This document shows, one piece after another, positions 1 to 6,920 of a stretch of DNA of 64,000 bases. This DNA comes from Berkiella_A sp964633725 (GTDB taxonomy: Bacteria; Pseudomonadota; Gammaproteobacteria; Berkiellales; Berkiellaceae): assembly GCA_964633725.1 (NCBI GenBank), contig CAZWHY010000006.1, positions 29,594-93,593 of the forward strand, read 5' to 3'. Positions within the stretch are counted from its first letter, which is position 1; each line of letters opens with the position of its first letter. The notes under the pieces are model-generated. The model made no database searches and had not been told where the DNA came from. It worked only from the letters and a program-made list of their open reading frames with translations. Both the position numbers and the translations under genes were made by a program.

Positions 1-861
1 CGGGATCCAAGCACACAAGAAATATCGCTCAAGCATCGCAGCCCAACCGCCTTGAATCTTTTGATTGAAATTTGAATCTTTCATGTCACCAAAGCTGATT
101 TTCTTGTATGGCTTGTCTTCCGTAAAAACAGCGCCGCCTTGGTACATCTGAACGCCCATTAGACCATTTTTTTTATCTTTCTTTTCACGTTTAATCTGTC
201 CATAAAAACTGCCTATCCAAGGGGTTGATGTTTTATTTTCCACCTTGTAATGAACAGAGCTCAAATAGTTACCTCTTTCAAAAACAAAAGTTTTTGTAAT
301 TTTGACATCATTGTTATGCCAGACGAATGGAACCTCTAATACATCTTGTCCATCTGCCATTTGATAATTTGTTTTGGCATATTGGTATTGCCCTCGCCCA
401 AATTGTTTTGAATCTGGACCTTTTTGGTCACGCCCAATTAAACCCGTTTGTACAATATAATAACGCTCAGCATCATTTTGAAGAAGGTGGAATCCATCAT
501 CAGGTGTTTTTAATGATGTGGGATATTGAGGTAGTTGGGCATATAGGAGATCCCCACCCTTGGTATCAATCTTGATATCTAGAACATCGGTCTTAACCGA
601 TACTATCGTACCAGTCGCCGCTTTCTCAGATATTGACGTATTTGGCATGGTAGCATCTTGTGGCCTAGAACCAATTGTTTGTGACACACTTGCCAAATCG
701 GAGGGTATATCATTGTGTTGTGATCCAGCATCGCTACTAATACTGGATTCGCTGACCGAAGATGGTACAGGCGCAAGCTCTTGTTGCCAGTTGCTATATA
801 AGAGCATCCCAACAACCAATAAAGATAGTAACAAAAATACTCGCGTACGCTGCAGTTCCAT
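1..861 (-). CDS. yidC: Membrane protein insertase YidC, N-terminal part (truncated by window edge)
   Basis: This is the YidC/Oxa1 insertase, which inserts and folds inner-membrane proteins with or without SecYEG. The reading frame is open from an ATG at 861 to the left edge, giving 287 codons. The product begins with the usual cationic start and first membrane helix (MELQRTRVFLLLSLLVV, residues 1-17). A Ser/Ala-rich linker and the periplasmic beta-supersandwich domain follow. The last visible residues include GGWAAML and AWIP, the segment just before the conserved insertase core, so only the first half of the usual ~550-residue protein is present. An AGGA lies about 8 bases before the ATG. 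It follows yidD after 15 bases in the rpmH-rnpA-yidD-yidC order. Confidence 0.95.
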   Translation of the reverse strand, partial: MELQRTRVFLLLSLLVVGMLLYSNWQQELAPVPSSVSESSISSDAGSQHNDIPSDLASVSQTIGSRPQDATMPNTSISEKAATGTIVSVKTDVLDIKIDTKGGDLLYAQLPQYPTSLKTPDDGFHLLQNDAERYYIVQTGLIGRDQKGPDSKQFGRGQYQYAKTNYQMADGQDVLEVPFVWHNNDVKITKTFVFERGNYLSSVHYKVENKTSTPWIGSFYGQIKREKKDKKNGLMGVQMYQGGAVFTEDKPYKKISFGDMKDSNFNQKIQGGWAAMLERYFLCAWIP

Positions 862-876
862 AAAGAATTCCTAAAA

Positions 877-1107
877 TTAAGGGACTAAATCCACCCCGCC
901 AGCATGGAAAGGATGACATTTTAATAATCTTAAAATTGTTAACCAGACGCCTTTTAAGGCTCCATACTTTTGCAATGCTTCTAAACCATAGTGGGAACAA
1001 GATGGGTAAAATCGACATCGTTGCCCTAACATAGGACTAATGCACCATTGGTAACCTTTGATAAAAACGATTAGGATTTTTTTAGGCCACAAGGCAATTT
1101 CAACCAT
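877..1107 (-). CDS. yidD: Membrane protein insertion efficiency factor YidD
   Basis: A 76-residue protein of the YidD (DUF37) family, a small membrane-associated factor thought to help YidC-dependent insertion. The family pattern is clear: an N-terminal amphipathic/hydrophobic stretch (IVFIKGYQWCISPML), the cysteine-containing core RFYPSCSHYG (residues 32-41) and the C-terminal HPFHAGGVD. Its ATG lies inside the end of rnpA (37-base overlap), and yidC begins 15 bases downstream. Translational coupling with rnpA is therefore likely. The length matches the family. Confidence 0.95.
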   Translation of the reverse strand: MVEIALWPKKILIVFIKGYQWCISPMLGQRCRFYPSCSHYGLEALQKYGALKGVWLTILRLLKCHPFHAGGVDLVP

Positions 1108-1457
1108 AATGCTTTCAATTCCTGTCGCAATTGATGGACTGTTTGGGTTGCTGGTGGCTTGCGGTTAACCAAAACAACAACATCAACGCTACCCACATCA
1201 CTTTTTCTCAACCGAAAGAACTCGCGAACCTGCCGTTTAACAATATTTCGATTGACGGCTTTTGCTATCTTTTTTTTACCAACAACAACGCCTAACCGTG
1301 TCATGTTATCTGTATTTTCTCTATAAAAAAGGCAAAAGGTACGACTGTATATCCTTTTGCCTTTTTTAAATACATCCTGATAATCATTTTTTGTCAGCAG
1401 ACGATTTGATTTAAGAAAGCGATTTTCTTTAGGTTGTAAATTTAATTGCTTTAACAA
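1071..1457 (-). CDS. rnpA: Ribonuclease P protein component
   Basis: The protein subunit of RNase P, which assists the catalytic RNA in maturing tRNA 5' ends. The RNase P signature (NRNIVKRQVREFFR) is present near residues 69-82, after the RLLTKNDYQDVFKKGK segment typical of the N-terminus. The length is 128 residues. The only plausible start is TTG at 1457, 11 bases after the rpmH stop; no ATG is available before the conserved core. The C-terminus (WLKLPCGLKKS) overlaps the beginning of yidD. It is co-transcribed with rpmH from the promoter at 1674-1703. Confidence 0.95.
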   Translation of the reverse strand: MLKQLNLQPKENRFLKSNRLLTKNDYQDVFKKGKRIYSRTFCLFYRENTDNMTRLGVVVGKKKIAKAVNRNIVKRQVREFFRLRKSDVGSVDVVVLVNRKPPATQTVHQLRQELKALWLKLPCGLKKS

Positions 1458-1468
1458 ATTTTAAATCA

Positions 1469-1624
1469 TTACTTCTTAAGGCCGCCGACAGGCGCTAAAC
1501 ATTTGCGTCCTTTCTTGCGTCTGTTGTTTATGATCTTTCTACCATTTTTTGTTTGCATTCTACTACGAAAACCATGTGTTCTCGCTCTCGTTTTTCTCGT
1601 TTTTCTTTGAAAAGGCCGTTTCAT
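1469..1624 (-). CDS. rpmH: 50S ribosomal protein bL34
   Basis: A 51-residue, very basic ribosomal protein of the large subunit. The conserved RTHGFRSRM core and the TKNGRK...RRKKGRK segment identify it as bL34. The start is the ATG at 1624 (MKRPFQ; the family usually has MKRTFQ). Two parts are unusual. The family's PS.LKRK segment is replaced by a tandem RKTRKTRA, encoded by two copies of a 9-bp repeat at 1589-1606, and the C-terminus is a few residues longer than normal (CLAPVGGLKK). It is the first gene of the leftward rpmH-rnpA-yidD-yidC unit. Confidence 0.95.
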   Translation of the reverse strand: MKRPFQRKTRKTRARTHGFRSRMQTKNGRKIINNRRKKGRKCLAPVGGLKK

Positions 1625-1673
1625 ATATACACCAAGTTAATTAGCTGGATTAAGACATAAGCTTAGGCGCTAG

Positions 1674-1703
1674 ACTATAGAGGAATAAAGGTTTACCTGT
1701 CAA
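1674..1703 (-). promoter_or_regulatory. Sigma-70 promoter for rpmH-rnpA-yidD-yidC
   Basis: On the minus strand a perfect -35 hexamer TTGACA (1703-1698) and a -10 TATAGT (1679-1674, 5 of 6 matches) are separated by 18 bases. The -10 lies about 50 bases before the rpmH start codon. No other comparably strong promoter was seen in this intergenic region. Transcription points away from the origin. Confidence 0.75.
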
Positions 1704-1742
1704 GCCCAAATTCAAGCTTAAGCTTTCCCAGAGTATACATGA

Positions 1743-1810
1743 AATTAAATATATATATATGTATGAATATTCTAATGTTTATTATTAGGGGGCGATTTAG
1801 CGGGGATAAG
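1743..1810 (+). repeat. oriC direct repeat, copy 1
   Basis: First copy of a repeated block made of an ATATATAT run, then a TTTATTATTAGGGGGCGA-like segment, ending in a degenerate DnaA box CGGGGATAA. The best-conserved core is 1773-1810 (38 bases). It starts 270 bases before the core of copy 2. Confidence 0.75.
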
Positions 1811-2011
1811 ACACAAAATTTTTATATATCAACAGCTTAAGTGTGGTTTTTTGTGGAGCGATCTGTTGAGTACCCTATGAACAATAGGTGGATAACTTCA
1901 GTTTTTAGCCAATATGGGGGTATATGTGATTTTATCCCCAAGAAAACATATACGTTACCCACAGCTTTATCCTATTCCTGTATTTTGAAAATTGTTTTTT
2001 CCTCCCTTCAT

Positions 2012-2080
2012 ATTTTAATATATATATTATGTATTCTTATATTAATACTTATTATTAAGGGCGAAATTTACGGGGATAAC
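2012..2080 (+). repeat. oriC direct repeat, copy 2
   Basis: Second copy of the block. The core at 2043-2080 begins TAATACTTATTATTAAGG and ends CGGGGATAAC. An ATATATATAT-TATG-TATTCT stretch precedes it, matching the stretch before copy 1. The core is 38 bases, as in copy 1. Confidence 0.8.
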
Positions 2081-2280
2081 CATATAAAATCATTATTATT
2101 CAATCTGTTACAGACTTTAAACTATGGGGGAAACATAAGGGTAACACGTGGACTGCCTGTGGGTAACTTAGAGGCTTAATGCAAAAAGTGGATAAAGTGC
2201 ATGTTATACAGAGGTTTTGCCGCTTTTTCCACATAAGGTCATAATATTAAATATGCAGTTTTCCTTTTTTATGCTCTTAA

Positions 2281-2350
2281 CTAATAAAAAATATATATTT
2301 TCTTACTCTCTTAATACTTATTATTAAGGAGGCAATTATCTGTGGATAAC
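2281..2350 (+). repeat. oriC direct repeat, copy 3
   Basis: Third copy. The core at 2312-2350 begins with the same 18 bases as copy 2 (TAATACTTATTATTAAGG). Here the terminal box is a perfect DnaA box, TGTGGATAA (2341-2349). It begins 269 bases after copy 2, so the period is nearly constant. Confidence 0.8.
2341..2349 (-). promoter_or_regulatory. DnaA box (perfect)
   Basis: TGTGGATAA, the complement of the 9-base consensus TTATCCACA. It terminates the third oriC repeat. Confidence 0.85.
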
Positions 2351-2473
2351 CCATAAAAAACATTGTATTACAGTATGTTATCGTAAATTGAACCCTACGG
2401 ATAAGGTTTGTATTTTTTTTTGATAAGCTGTTGATAAGTTCGGGAGGGGCTGGACTGTGTATAAGAGGGCATT

Positions 2474-2482
2474 TTATCCACA
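2474..2482 (+). promoter_or_regulatory. DnaA box (perfect)
   Basis: Exact TTATCCACA in the dnaA-proximal part of the origin region. It is in the opposite orientation to the boxes at 2341 and 2555. Confidence 0.85.
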
Positions 2483-2554
2483 TTTTATTTGTGTATTATG
2501 CACATGAAATACACAAAATCTTGTGGATATCTTCTGGAATTTAAAAAAAAACAG

Positions 2555-2563
2555 TGTGGATAA
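2555..2563 (-). promoter_or_regulatory. DnaA box (perfect)
   Basis: TGTGGATAA about 200 bases before dnaA. A one-mismatch box TGTGGATAT lies at 2522-2530. These boxes could also mediate dnaA autoregulation. Confidence 0.8.
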
Positions 2564-2758
2564 GTTGGGGAAACCAGGTTAAACTAACTTCGTAGTTCGT
2601 CGGGCGTGAGTTTCTGAACAAACAAAAAGTATCGTAAAAGAACCTTAAGGGCTCCATGTTTATGCGGGCTAAAAACCACCCACTAAGTTATGAAACCAAT
2701 CTATTTTATATGGTTTGGCTTTGATGTCTCACTGAATTCAGCAGGAGTGTAAGTAACG

Positions 2759-4156
2759 GTGTCAGTATCTCTATGGCAGCAATGCGTGAAAAGATTAGAA
2801 GAAGAAATTGAACAGTCAGCACTGAACCAATGGATTAGTCCATTGCAAGTGGAAGAATCTTCTGTAGGTCTTACCTTATGGGCACCCAATCAATACGTCT
2901 TAGATGGGGTGATTGGTAATTACCTTAGCAAAATAACAAATATTTTAAAAGAATTAGTTCCTGGTCGAACACCTAGAGTGATGGTCGGTGTTGGGGAGAT
3001 ACCAATACCAGAGCCTGAAGTAATAACTACTACTAGGCAACAAGAGTTAGCTGGGAGACATCAGCACCACGAGCCTTTGCAGCGGACTCAGGTTGAGTTT
3101 GCTCAAAAAGCTTCCGCCAATCCCCAGGTTACCCACAAACATAATCTAAACCCAAATTATGTGTTTAGTAACTTTGTTGTTGGAAAATCTAATCAGTTAG
3201 CTGAAGCAGCAGCAAAGCAAGTTGCGGAGAATCCCGGTGGGGCATATAACCCTTTATTTTTGTATGGTGGCGTAGGGTTGGGTAAAACCCATTTAATGCA
3301 TGCCGTTGGTAATGCCATTGTCGCGAAGAAGAAAAACGCTAAAGTTATTTACTTGCACTCAGAGCGTTTTGTAGCGGACATGGTGAAGGCACTACAGAGC
3401 AACACGATTAATGAGTTTAAACGGCTGTATCGCACTGCGGACGCCTTGCTAATCGATGATATTCAATTCTTTGCGGGCAAAGAGCGTTCCCAAGAAGAGT
3501 TCTTCCATACATTCAATGCTTTGTTGGAAGGGCAACAACAGATTATTATCACGTCAGATCGTTTTCCGAAGGAAATTAACGGAATAGAAGAGCGGTTAAA
3601 GTCGAGATTTGGTTCGGGTTTAACCGTTGCGGTTGAACCGCCAGAGTTAGAAACACGAGTTGCTATTTTGATGACGAAAGCGGAACAGACAGGTATTCAT
3701 TTGCCGAATGAGGTTGCTTTTTTTGTTGCTAAAAGAATACGTTCTAACGTAAGAGAATTAGAAGGGGCTTTAAAGCGTATTGCTGCTAATGCACAATTCA
3801 CTGGTAGTGCTATTGATGTGCCTTTTGCCCAAGAGGCTCTAAAAGACATATTGGCAGTGCAGGATAAATTGGTCTCTATTGATAATATTTTAAAAACAGT
3901 AGCAGAATACTATAAAGTCAAGGTTTCTGACTTGCTGTCAAAGCGTAGAAATCGCTCTATCGCTCGCCCTAGACAGGTTGCTATGTTTTTGTGTAAAGAT
4001 CTAACGAACCATAGTTTGCCTGAAATTGGCGATGCTTTTGGTGGGCGAGATCATACCACGGTGTTACATGGCTGCAAGACAATAAAAAGATTCAGAGAGA
4101 GTGATGCAGACATGGCTGAGGATGTTTCTAATTTAAGCCGGATCTTATCAACATAG
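2759..4156 (+). CDS. dnaA: Chromosomal replication initiator protein DnaA
   Basis: The AAA+ initiator binds DnaA boxes, opens oriC and loads the replicative helicase. It has 465 residues. Domain I starts MSVSLWQQC as in other gammaproteobacteria, followed by a variable His/Gln-rich linker (~80-125). Domain III has Walker A GGVGLGKT (170-177) and Walker B LLIDDIQFF (230-238). Domain IV ends with the DNA-binding signature GGRDHTTVLHGC (428-439). The start is GTG at 2759 with CAGGAG about 12 bases upstream. It is the first gene of the rightward dnaA-dnaN-recF-gyrB series and is flanked by the origin. Confidence 0.98.
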   Translation: MSVSLWQQCVKRLEEEIEQSALNQWISPLQVEESSVGLTLWAPNQYVLDGVIGNYLSKITNILKELVPGRTPRVMVGVGEIPIPEPEVITTTRQQELAGRHQHHEPLQRTQVEFAQKASANPQVTHKHNLNPNYVFSNFVVGKSNQLAEAAAKQVAENPGGAYNPLFLYGGVGLGKTHLMHAVGNAIVAKKKNAKVIYLHSERFVADMVKALQSNTINEFKRLYRTADALLIDDIQFFAGKERSQEEFFHTFNALLEGQQQIIITSDRFPKEINGIEERLKSRFGSGLTVAVEPPELETRVAILMTKAEQTGIHLPNEVAFFVAKRIRSNVRELEGALKRIAANAQFTGSAIDVPFAQEALKDILAVQDKLVSIDNILKTVAEYYKVKVSDLLSKRRNRSIARPRQVAMFLCKDLTNHSLPEIGDAFGGRDHTTVLHGCKTIKRFRESDADMAEDVSNLSRILST

Positions 4157-4180
4157 TTTTGTTCATTGGGTTGGGGTATT

Positions 4181-5329
4181 ATGCAGTTTACAATAAAACG
4201 TGAAACACTTTTAAAGCCTTTGCAGCGTGTGGCAGGAACCGTAGATAAAAAAACAGCGCAAACGTCTATTTTATCCAATGTTCTTTTCACTGTGAAAAAC
4301 CAGCTTTTATCTATGGTTGGAACCGATCTTGAAATTGAGATGGTTGCCAGGGTGCCATTAGAAGGAGATACGGTTTCTGGCGAAATCACGGTGAGCGGTA
4401 AGAAATTAATCGATATTTGTAAAGCGCTGCCTGAAAGCACAGAAATTCAACTCAACTATAAAAATAATAAAATGATTGTTCGGGCAGGGCGGAGTCGATA
4501 TAGCTTAGCTTGTTTGCCTGCAGAAGATTTTCCACAAATTGAACAAAGTGCAGCAGATGTTGAGTTTTCTATTTCTCAGGCAACACTGAGACAATTATTT
4601 TCATCTTGTGGCTTTGCGCTTTCTCAGAATATGGATACATCTCGTTATTATTTAAATGGGATTTGTTTGATTTTTGAAGCGGATGGGGTTCGCGTGACGG
4701 CAACTGATGGGCACCGTTTGGCTACCGTAAAACTGCCCGCTGAGTTCAATGTTTCTGAGCCTTTAGAAGTCATTATCCCCAAAAAAGCGGTGTTTGAAAT
4801 GCAGCGTTTGTTTGCGGAAGGGGATGAGCCTGTGGGCTTGGTGTTGGGCAAAAACTATATGCGAACAATTACAACTGGATATAGTTTTGTTACCAAATTA
4901 ATTGAGGGGAAATTTCCCAATTATAGGACGGTATTACCTAATTTTGTTGATGGGCAGCACACCTTTACTGTTTCAAGAGAGGCGTTTAAAAGCGCCTTGA
5001 TGCGTGTTTCCGCTTTGTTTTCTGATAAGCAAAGAGGGGTACGCGTTATCTTAACAGAAAATTTATTAACACTGGTGGCTGTTAATGCCGACAAAGACGA
5101 AGGGCAAGATGAGCTAGAGGTTGAATATACCGGGGAGGAGATGGAGATAGGGTTTAACGTTAGTTATATAGTTGACTACCTGTCAACAATGACCTCTGAT
5201 AAAATAAAAATGACAACAATGAACTCTAGCACTAGCGCTTTATTTGAATGCTTGCAAGAAAACGGAAATTCAGATCAGAGTAAGGATGATTTTAGGCATC
5301 TTTATGTCGTCATGCCTATGCGGATCTAA
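4181..5329 (+). CDS. dnaN: DNA polymerase III beta subunit (sliding clamp)
   Basis: The ring-shaped processivity clamp that tethers DNA polymerase III and repair proteins to DNA. From the ATG at 4181 it has 382 residues. MQFTIKRETLLKPLQRVAG aligns with the family N-terminus, while an upstream in-frame TTG (4166) adds only five unmatched residues, so the ATG was chosen. The conserved GTDLEIEMVARV stretch and the C-terminal MPMRI (family MPMRL), part of the peptide-binding pocket, are present. It begins 24 bases after the dnaA stop, and recF follows after two bases. Confidence 0.98.
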   Translation: MQFTIKRETLLKPLQRVAGTVDKKTAQTSILSNVLFTVKNQLLSMVGTDLEIEMVARVPLEGDTVSGEITVSGKKLIDICKALPESTEIQLNYKNNKMIVRAGRSRYSLACLPAEDFPQIEQSAADVEFSISQATLRQLFSSCGFALSQNMDTSRYYLNGICLIFEADGVRVTATDGHRLATVKLPAEFNVSEPLEVIIPKKAVFEMQRLFAEGDEPVGLVLGKNYMRTITTGYSFVTKLIEGKFPNYRTVLPNFVDGQHTFTVSREAFKSALMRVSALFSDKQRGVRVILTENLLTLVAVNADKDEGQDELEVEYTGEEMEIGFNVSYIVDYLSTMTSDKIKMTTMNSSTSALFECLQENGNSDQSKDDFRHLYVVMPMRI

Positions 5330-5331
5330 AA

Positions 5332-6456
5332 ATGCAGCTAACCTCCCTGAGGCTAGAAGGTGTTCGAAACCTTCTCACAAAACATTTAAATTTTCATCCA
5401 TCCATTAATTTATTTTTAGGTCCGAATGGCAGTGGTAAAACAAGCCTTTTGGAAGCTATAAATATCCTATCTCTTGGCCGTTCTTTTCGGTCACACGAGC
5501 TAAAATCTGTTATTAATCATAATGCTCATAAGCTAACCTGTTATGGCGAAATTTCATTGGATAATACCCACTTTTCCCTAGGGATAGAGAAAAAGAAAAG
5601 CTCCCCATTGTTGTGTCAATGCAAAGGGCAATCAAGCATTTCTTTGGCTGAATTTATGGGGAACTTAGTCGTACAGAGCATTACCCCAGATAGCTTTTAC
5701 CTATTATCGGCAGGGCCTGAGGTTAGGCGAAAATTTATTGATTTAGGGGTGTTCCACGTGGAACATCAGTTTGTTAATGCGAGCATCCGATACAAAAAAT
5801 TATTAAAGCAAAGAAACGCTGCATTAAAACAATATAATGCGTCTCATCTGATTAATCCATGGAATGAACAAATTATTGCTGCAGCAGACATTATCAATGA
5901 GAAACGGCAGATCTACTTGGATGGGTTTATTCCTGTATTACAAAAAGTCACAGAAATATTTTTACCTAACCTATCTATTCAGCATGAATACTTTTGCGGT
6001 TGGAAAAAAGAGCTATCTTTCTCTGATGCTTTGGCCAATGCGCTAGAAAAGGATTTAAAATTCAAAACAACAACAGTTGGCCCGCATAGGGCAGATATAA
6101 AATTAACCACATCCGGGTTTCCGGTACAGCAGGTTCTGTCTAGAGGGCAGCAAAAAATGCTAGTTTGTGCACTGATATTGGCACAATCTCTGTATTTATT
6201 CGAGAAAAAAAGAATAAAGAGCATCTTTATTATTGATGATTTGTCATCTGAACTAGATAGAACAAATTTGAAGTTAATATTGAACTGGTTATTTGAGCTT
6301 GAGCATCAAGTATTTTTGACGTCACTAGAATCCTCTGTATGGACTGCCCTATATCCAGATTTATCTTGTCAAATGTTTCACGTGAAACATGGCAACATCA
6401 CAGAAACTGAGAAAGATAAATTTAATTTTATAAGTGATATTAGAGATATGGTCTAG
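5332..6456 (+). CDS. recF: DNA replication and repair protein RecF
   Basis: An SMC-like ATPase that helps load RecA at single-strand gaps and stalled forks. It has 374 residues: Walker A GPNGSGKTS (30-38), ABC-type signature LSRGQQ (269-274) and Walker B IFIIDDLSSELD (298-309). The ATG lies two bases after dnaN, so translation is probably coupled. Unusually, the gene carries two ParB-binding (parS) palindromes in its coding sequence. They encode VFHVEH (140-145) and MFHVKH (348-353). Confidence 0.97.
   Translation: MQLTSLRLEGVRNLLTKHLNFHPSINLFLGPNGSGKTSLLEAINILSLGRSFRSHELKSVINHNAHKLTCYGEISLDNTHFSLGIEKKKSSPLLCQCKGQSSISLAEFMGNLVVQSITPDSFYLLSAGPEVRRKFIDLGVFHVEHQFVNASIRYKKLLKQRNAALKQYNASHLINPWNEQIIAAADIINEKRQIYLDGFIPVLQKVTEIFLPNLSIQHEYFCGWKKELSFSDALANALEKDLKFKTTTVGPHRADIKLTTSGFPVQQVLSRGQQKMLVCALILAQSLYLFEKKRIKSIFIIDDLSSELDRTNLKLILNWLFELEHQVFLTSLESSVWTALYPDLSCQMFHVKHGNITETEKDKFNFISDIRDMV
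5750..5765. promoter_or_regulatory. parS site 1 (inside recF)
   Basis: The perfect 16-bp palindrome TGTTCCACGTGGAACA matches the ParB-binding parS consensus TGTTNCACGTGNAACA. It lies about 3 kb from the dnaA start. It is expected to nucleate ParB spreading for origin segregation. Confidence 0.85.
6374..6389. promoter_or_regulatory. parS site 2 (inside recF)
   Basis: TGTTTCACGTGAAACA is identical to the canonical parS consensus. The palindrome extends one base each side (ATG...CAT). It lies near the 3' end of recF, 624 bases after site 1. Confidence 0.9.
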
Positions 6457-6587
6457 AGAAACCTCATCCGCGTGTCCCGTCTCTCCCGTCGTAAGCCTAT
6501 TTTTCACCTCTAAATCTATCGTATTAGATAAAGTCTTAATATGTATAACTTCTGAACCTACCCCAGAAAATCAAAGAAGCAACAGAT

Positions 6588-6623
6588 CTATCCACAAGTT
6601 TATCCACAGATTAGTGTGGGTAA
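6588..6623. promoter_or_regulatory. Second DnaA-box cluster upstream of gyrB
   Basis: Three boxes lie within 36 bases: CTATCCACA (6588-6596, one mismatch), TTATCCACA (6600-6608, perfect) and TGTGGGTAA (6615-6623, complement of TTACCCACA, one mismatch). They sit in the 464-base gene-free stretch between recF and gyrB (6457-6920), which also holds parS site 3 and a likely gyrB promoter. Roles in origin control or DnaA regulation of gyrB are inferred. Confidence 0.7.
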
Positions 6624-6728
6624 ACCTGTTATAACCTGTTGATAAATATGCATTTATTTTTGTTTTAATTTGTTGGGCATAAGGTTATACATATTTATAG
6701 GTCTTCTCTAACCTTTGATTTTACGCAC

Positions 6729-6744
6729 TGTTCCACGTGAAACA
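6729..6744. promoter_or_regulatory. parS site 3 (recF-gyrB intergenic)
   Basis: TGTTCCACGTGAAACA matches the parS consensus and is symmetric except for one arm position. It lies 355 bases after site 2, in the gap before gyrB. The three sites together span under 1 kb. Confidence 0.85.
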
Positions 6745-6835
6745 TTCTATCAAGAAAACAATAGAGTTAGTCGGAGTATTGCTAGCGGGCGGCTATTTTC
6801 TTTGCTATTTCTAGCCTGCGCTAATGCAGGAAATA

Positions 6836-6844
6836 TGGTAAAAT
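6836..6844 (+). promoter_or_regulatory. Possible extended -10 promoter for gyrB
   Basis: TGGTAAAAT fits an extended -10 element (TGnTAAAAT), 77 bases before the gyrB ATG. No good -35 hexamer is visible at 17 bases, so the assignment is tentative. Confidence 0.4.
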
Positions 6845-6920
6845 GTGACACTATTTGCAGTATTTTTACTTCTCTATGAGGCTCAACAGAGCTTCGTCTG
6901 GGGACTGTTGGGAGCATTGA

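Larger units (their letters stand above)
1625..2758. other. oriC: Putative replication origin (oriC) between rpmH and dnaA
   Basis: A 1.1-kb gene-free, strongly AT-rich segment between rpmH and dnaA, a standard oriC location in gammaproteobacteria outside the enterics. It contains three perfect DnaA boxes (TTATCCACA or its complement at 2341-2349, 2474-2482 and 2555-2563). It also contains many one-mismatch boxes, for example around 1887, 1932, 1954, 2158, 2187 and 2522. Runs of ATATAT and three ~70-bp direct repeats at ~270-bp spacing could form the unwinding region. One 112-codon open frame here (1841-2179) has no gene-like features. Origin function is inferred from position and motifs. Confidence 0.85.

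Noticed and set aside
2140..2155. Possible fourth parS in oriC (GGTAACACGTGGACTG)
   Set aside because: Only the central CACGTG region matches; the arms fail at about five of fourteen specified positions.
1841..2179. A 112-codon open frame inside the origin region
   Set aside because: It spans repeat copy 2 and several DnaA boxes, has no plausible product or ribosome binding site, and its composition is that of AT-rich non-coding DNA.
4195..4208. Half of a parS palindrome (ACGTGAAACA) at the start of dnaN
   Set aside because: Only one arm matches, so ParB binding is not expected.
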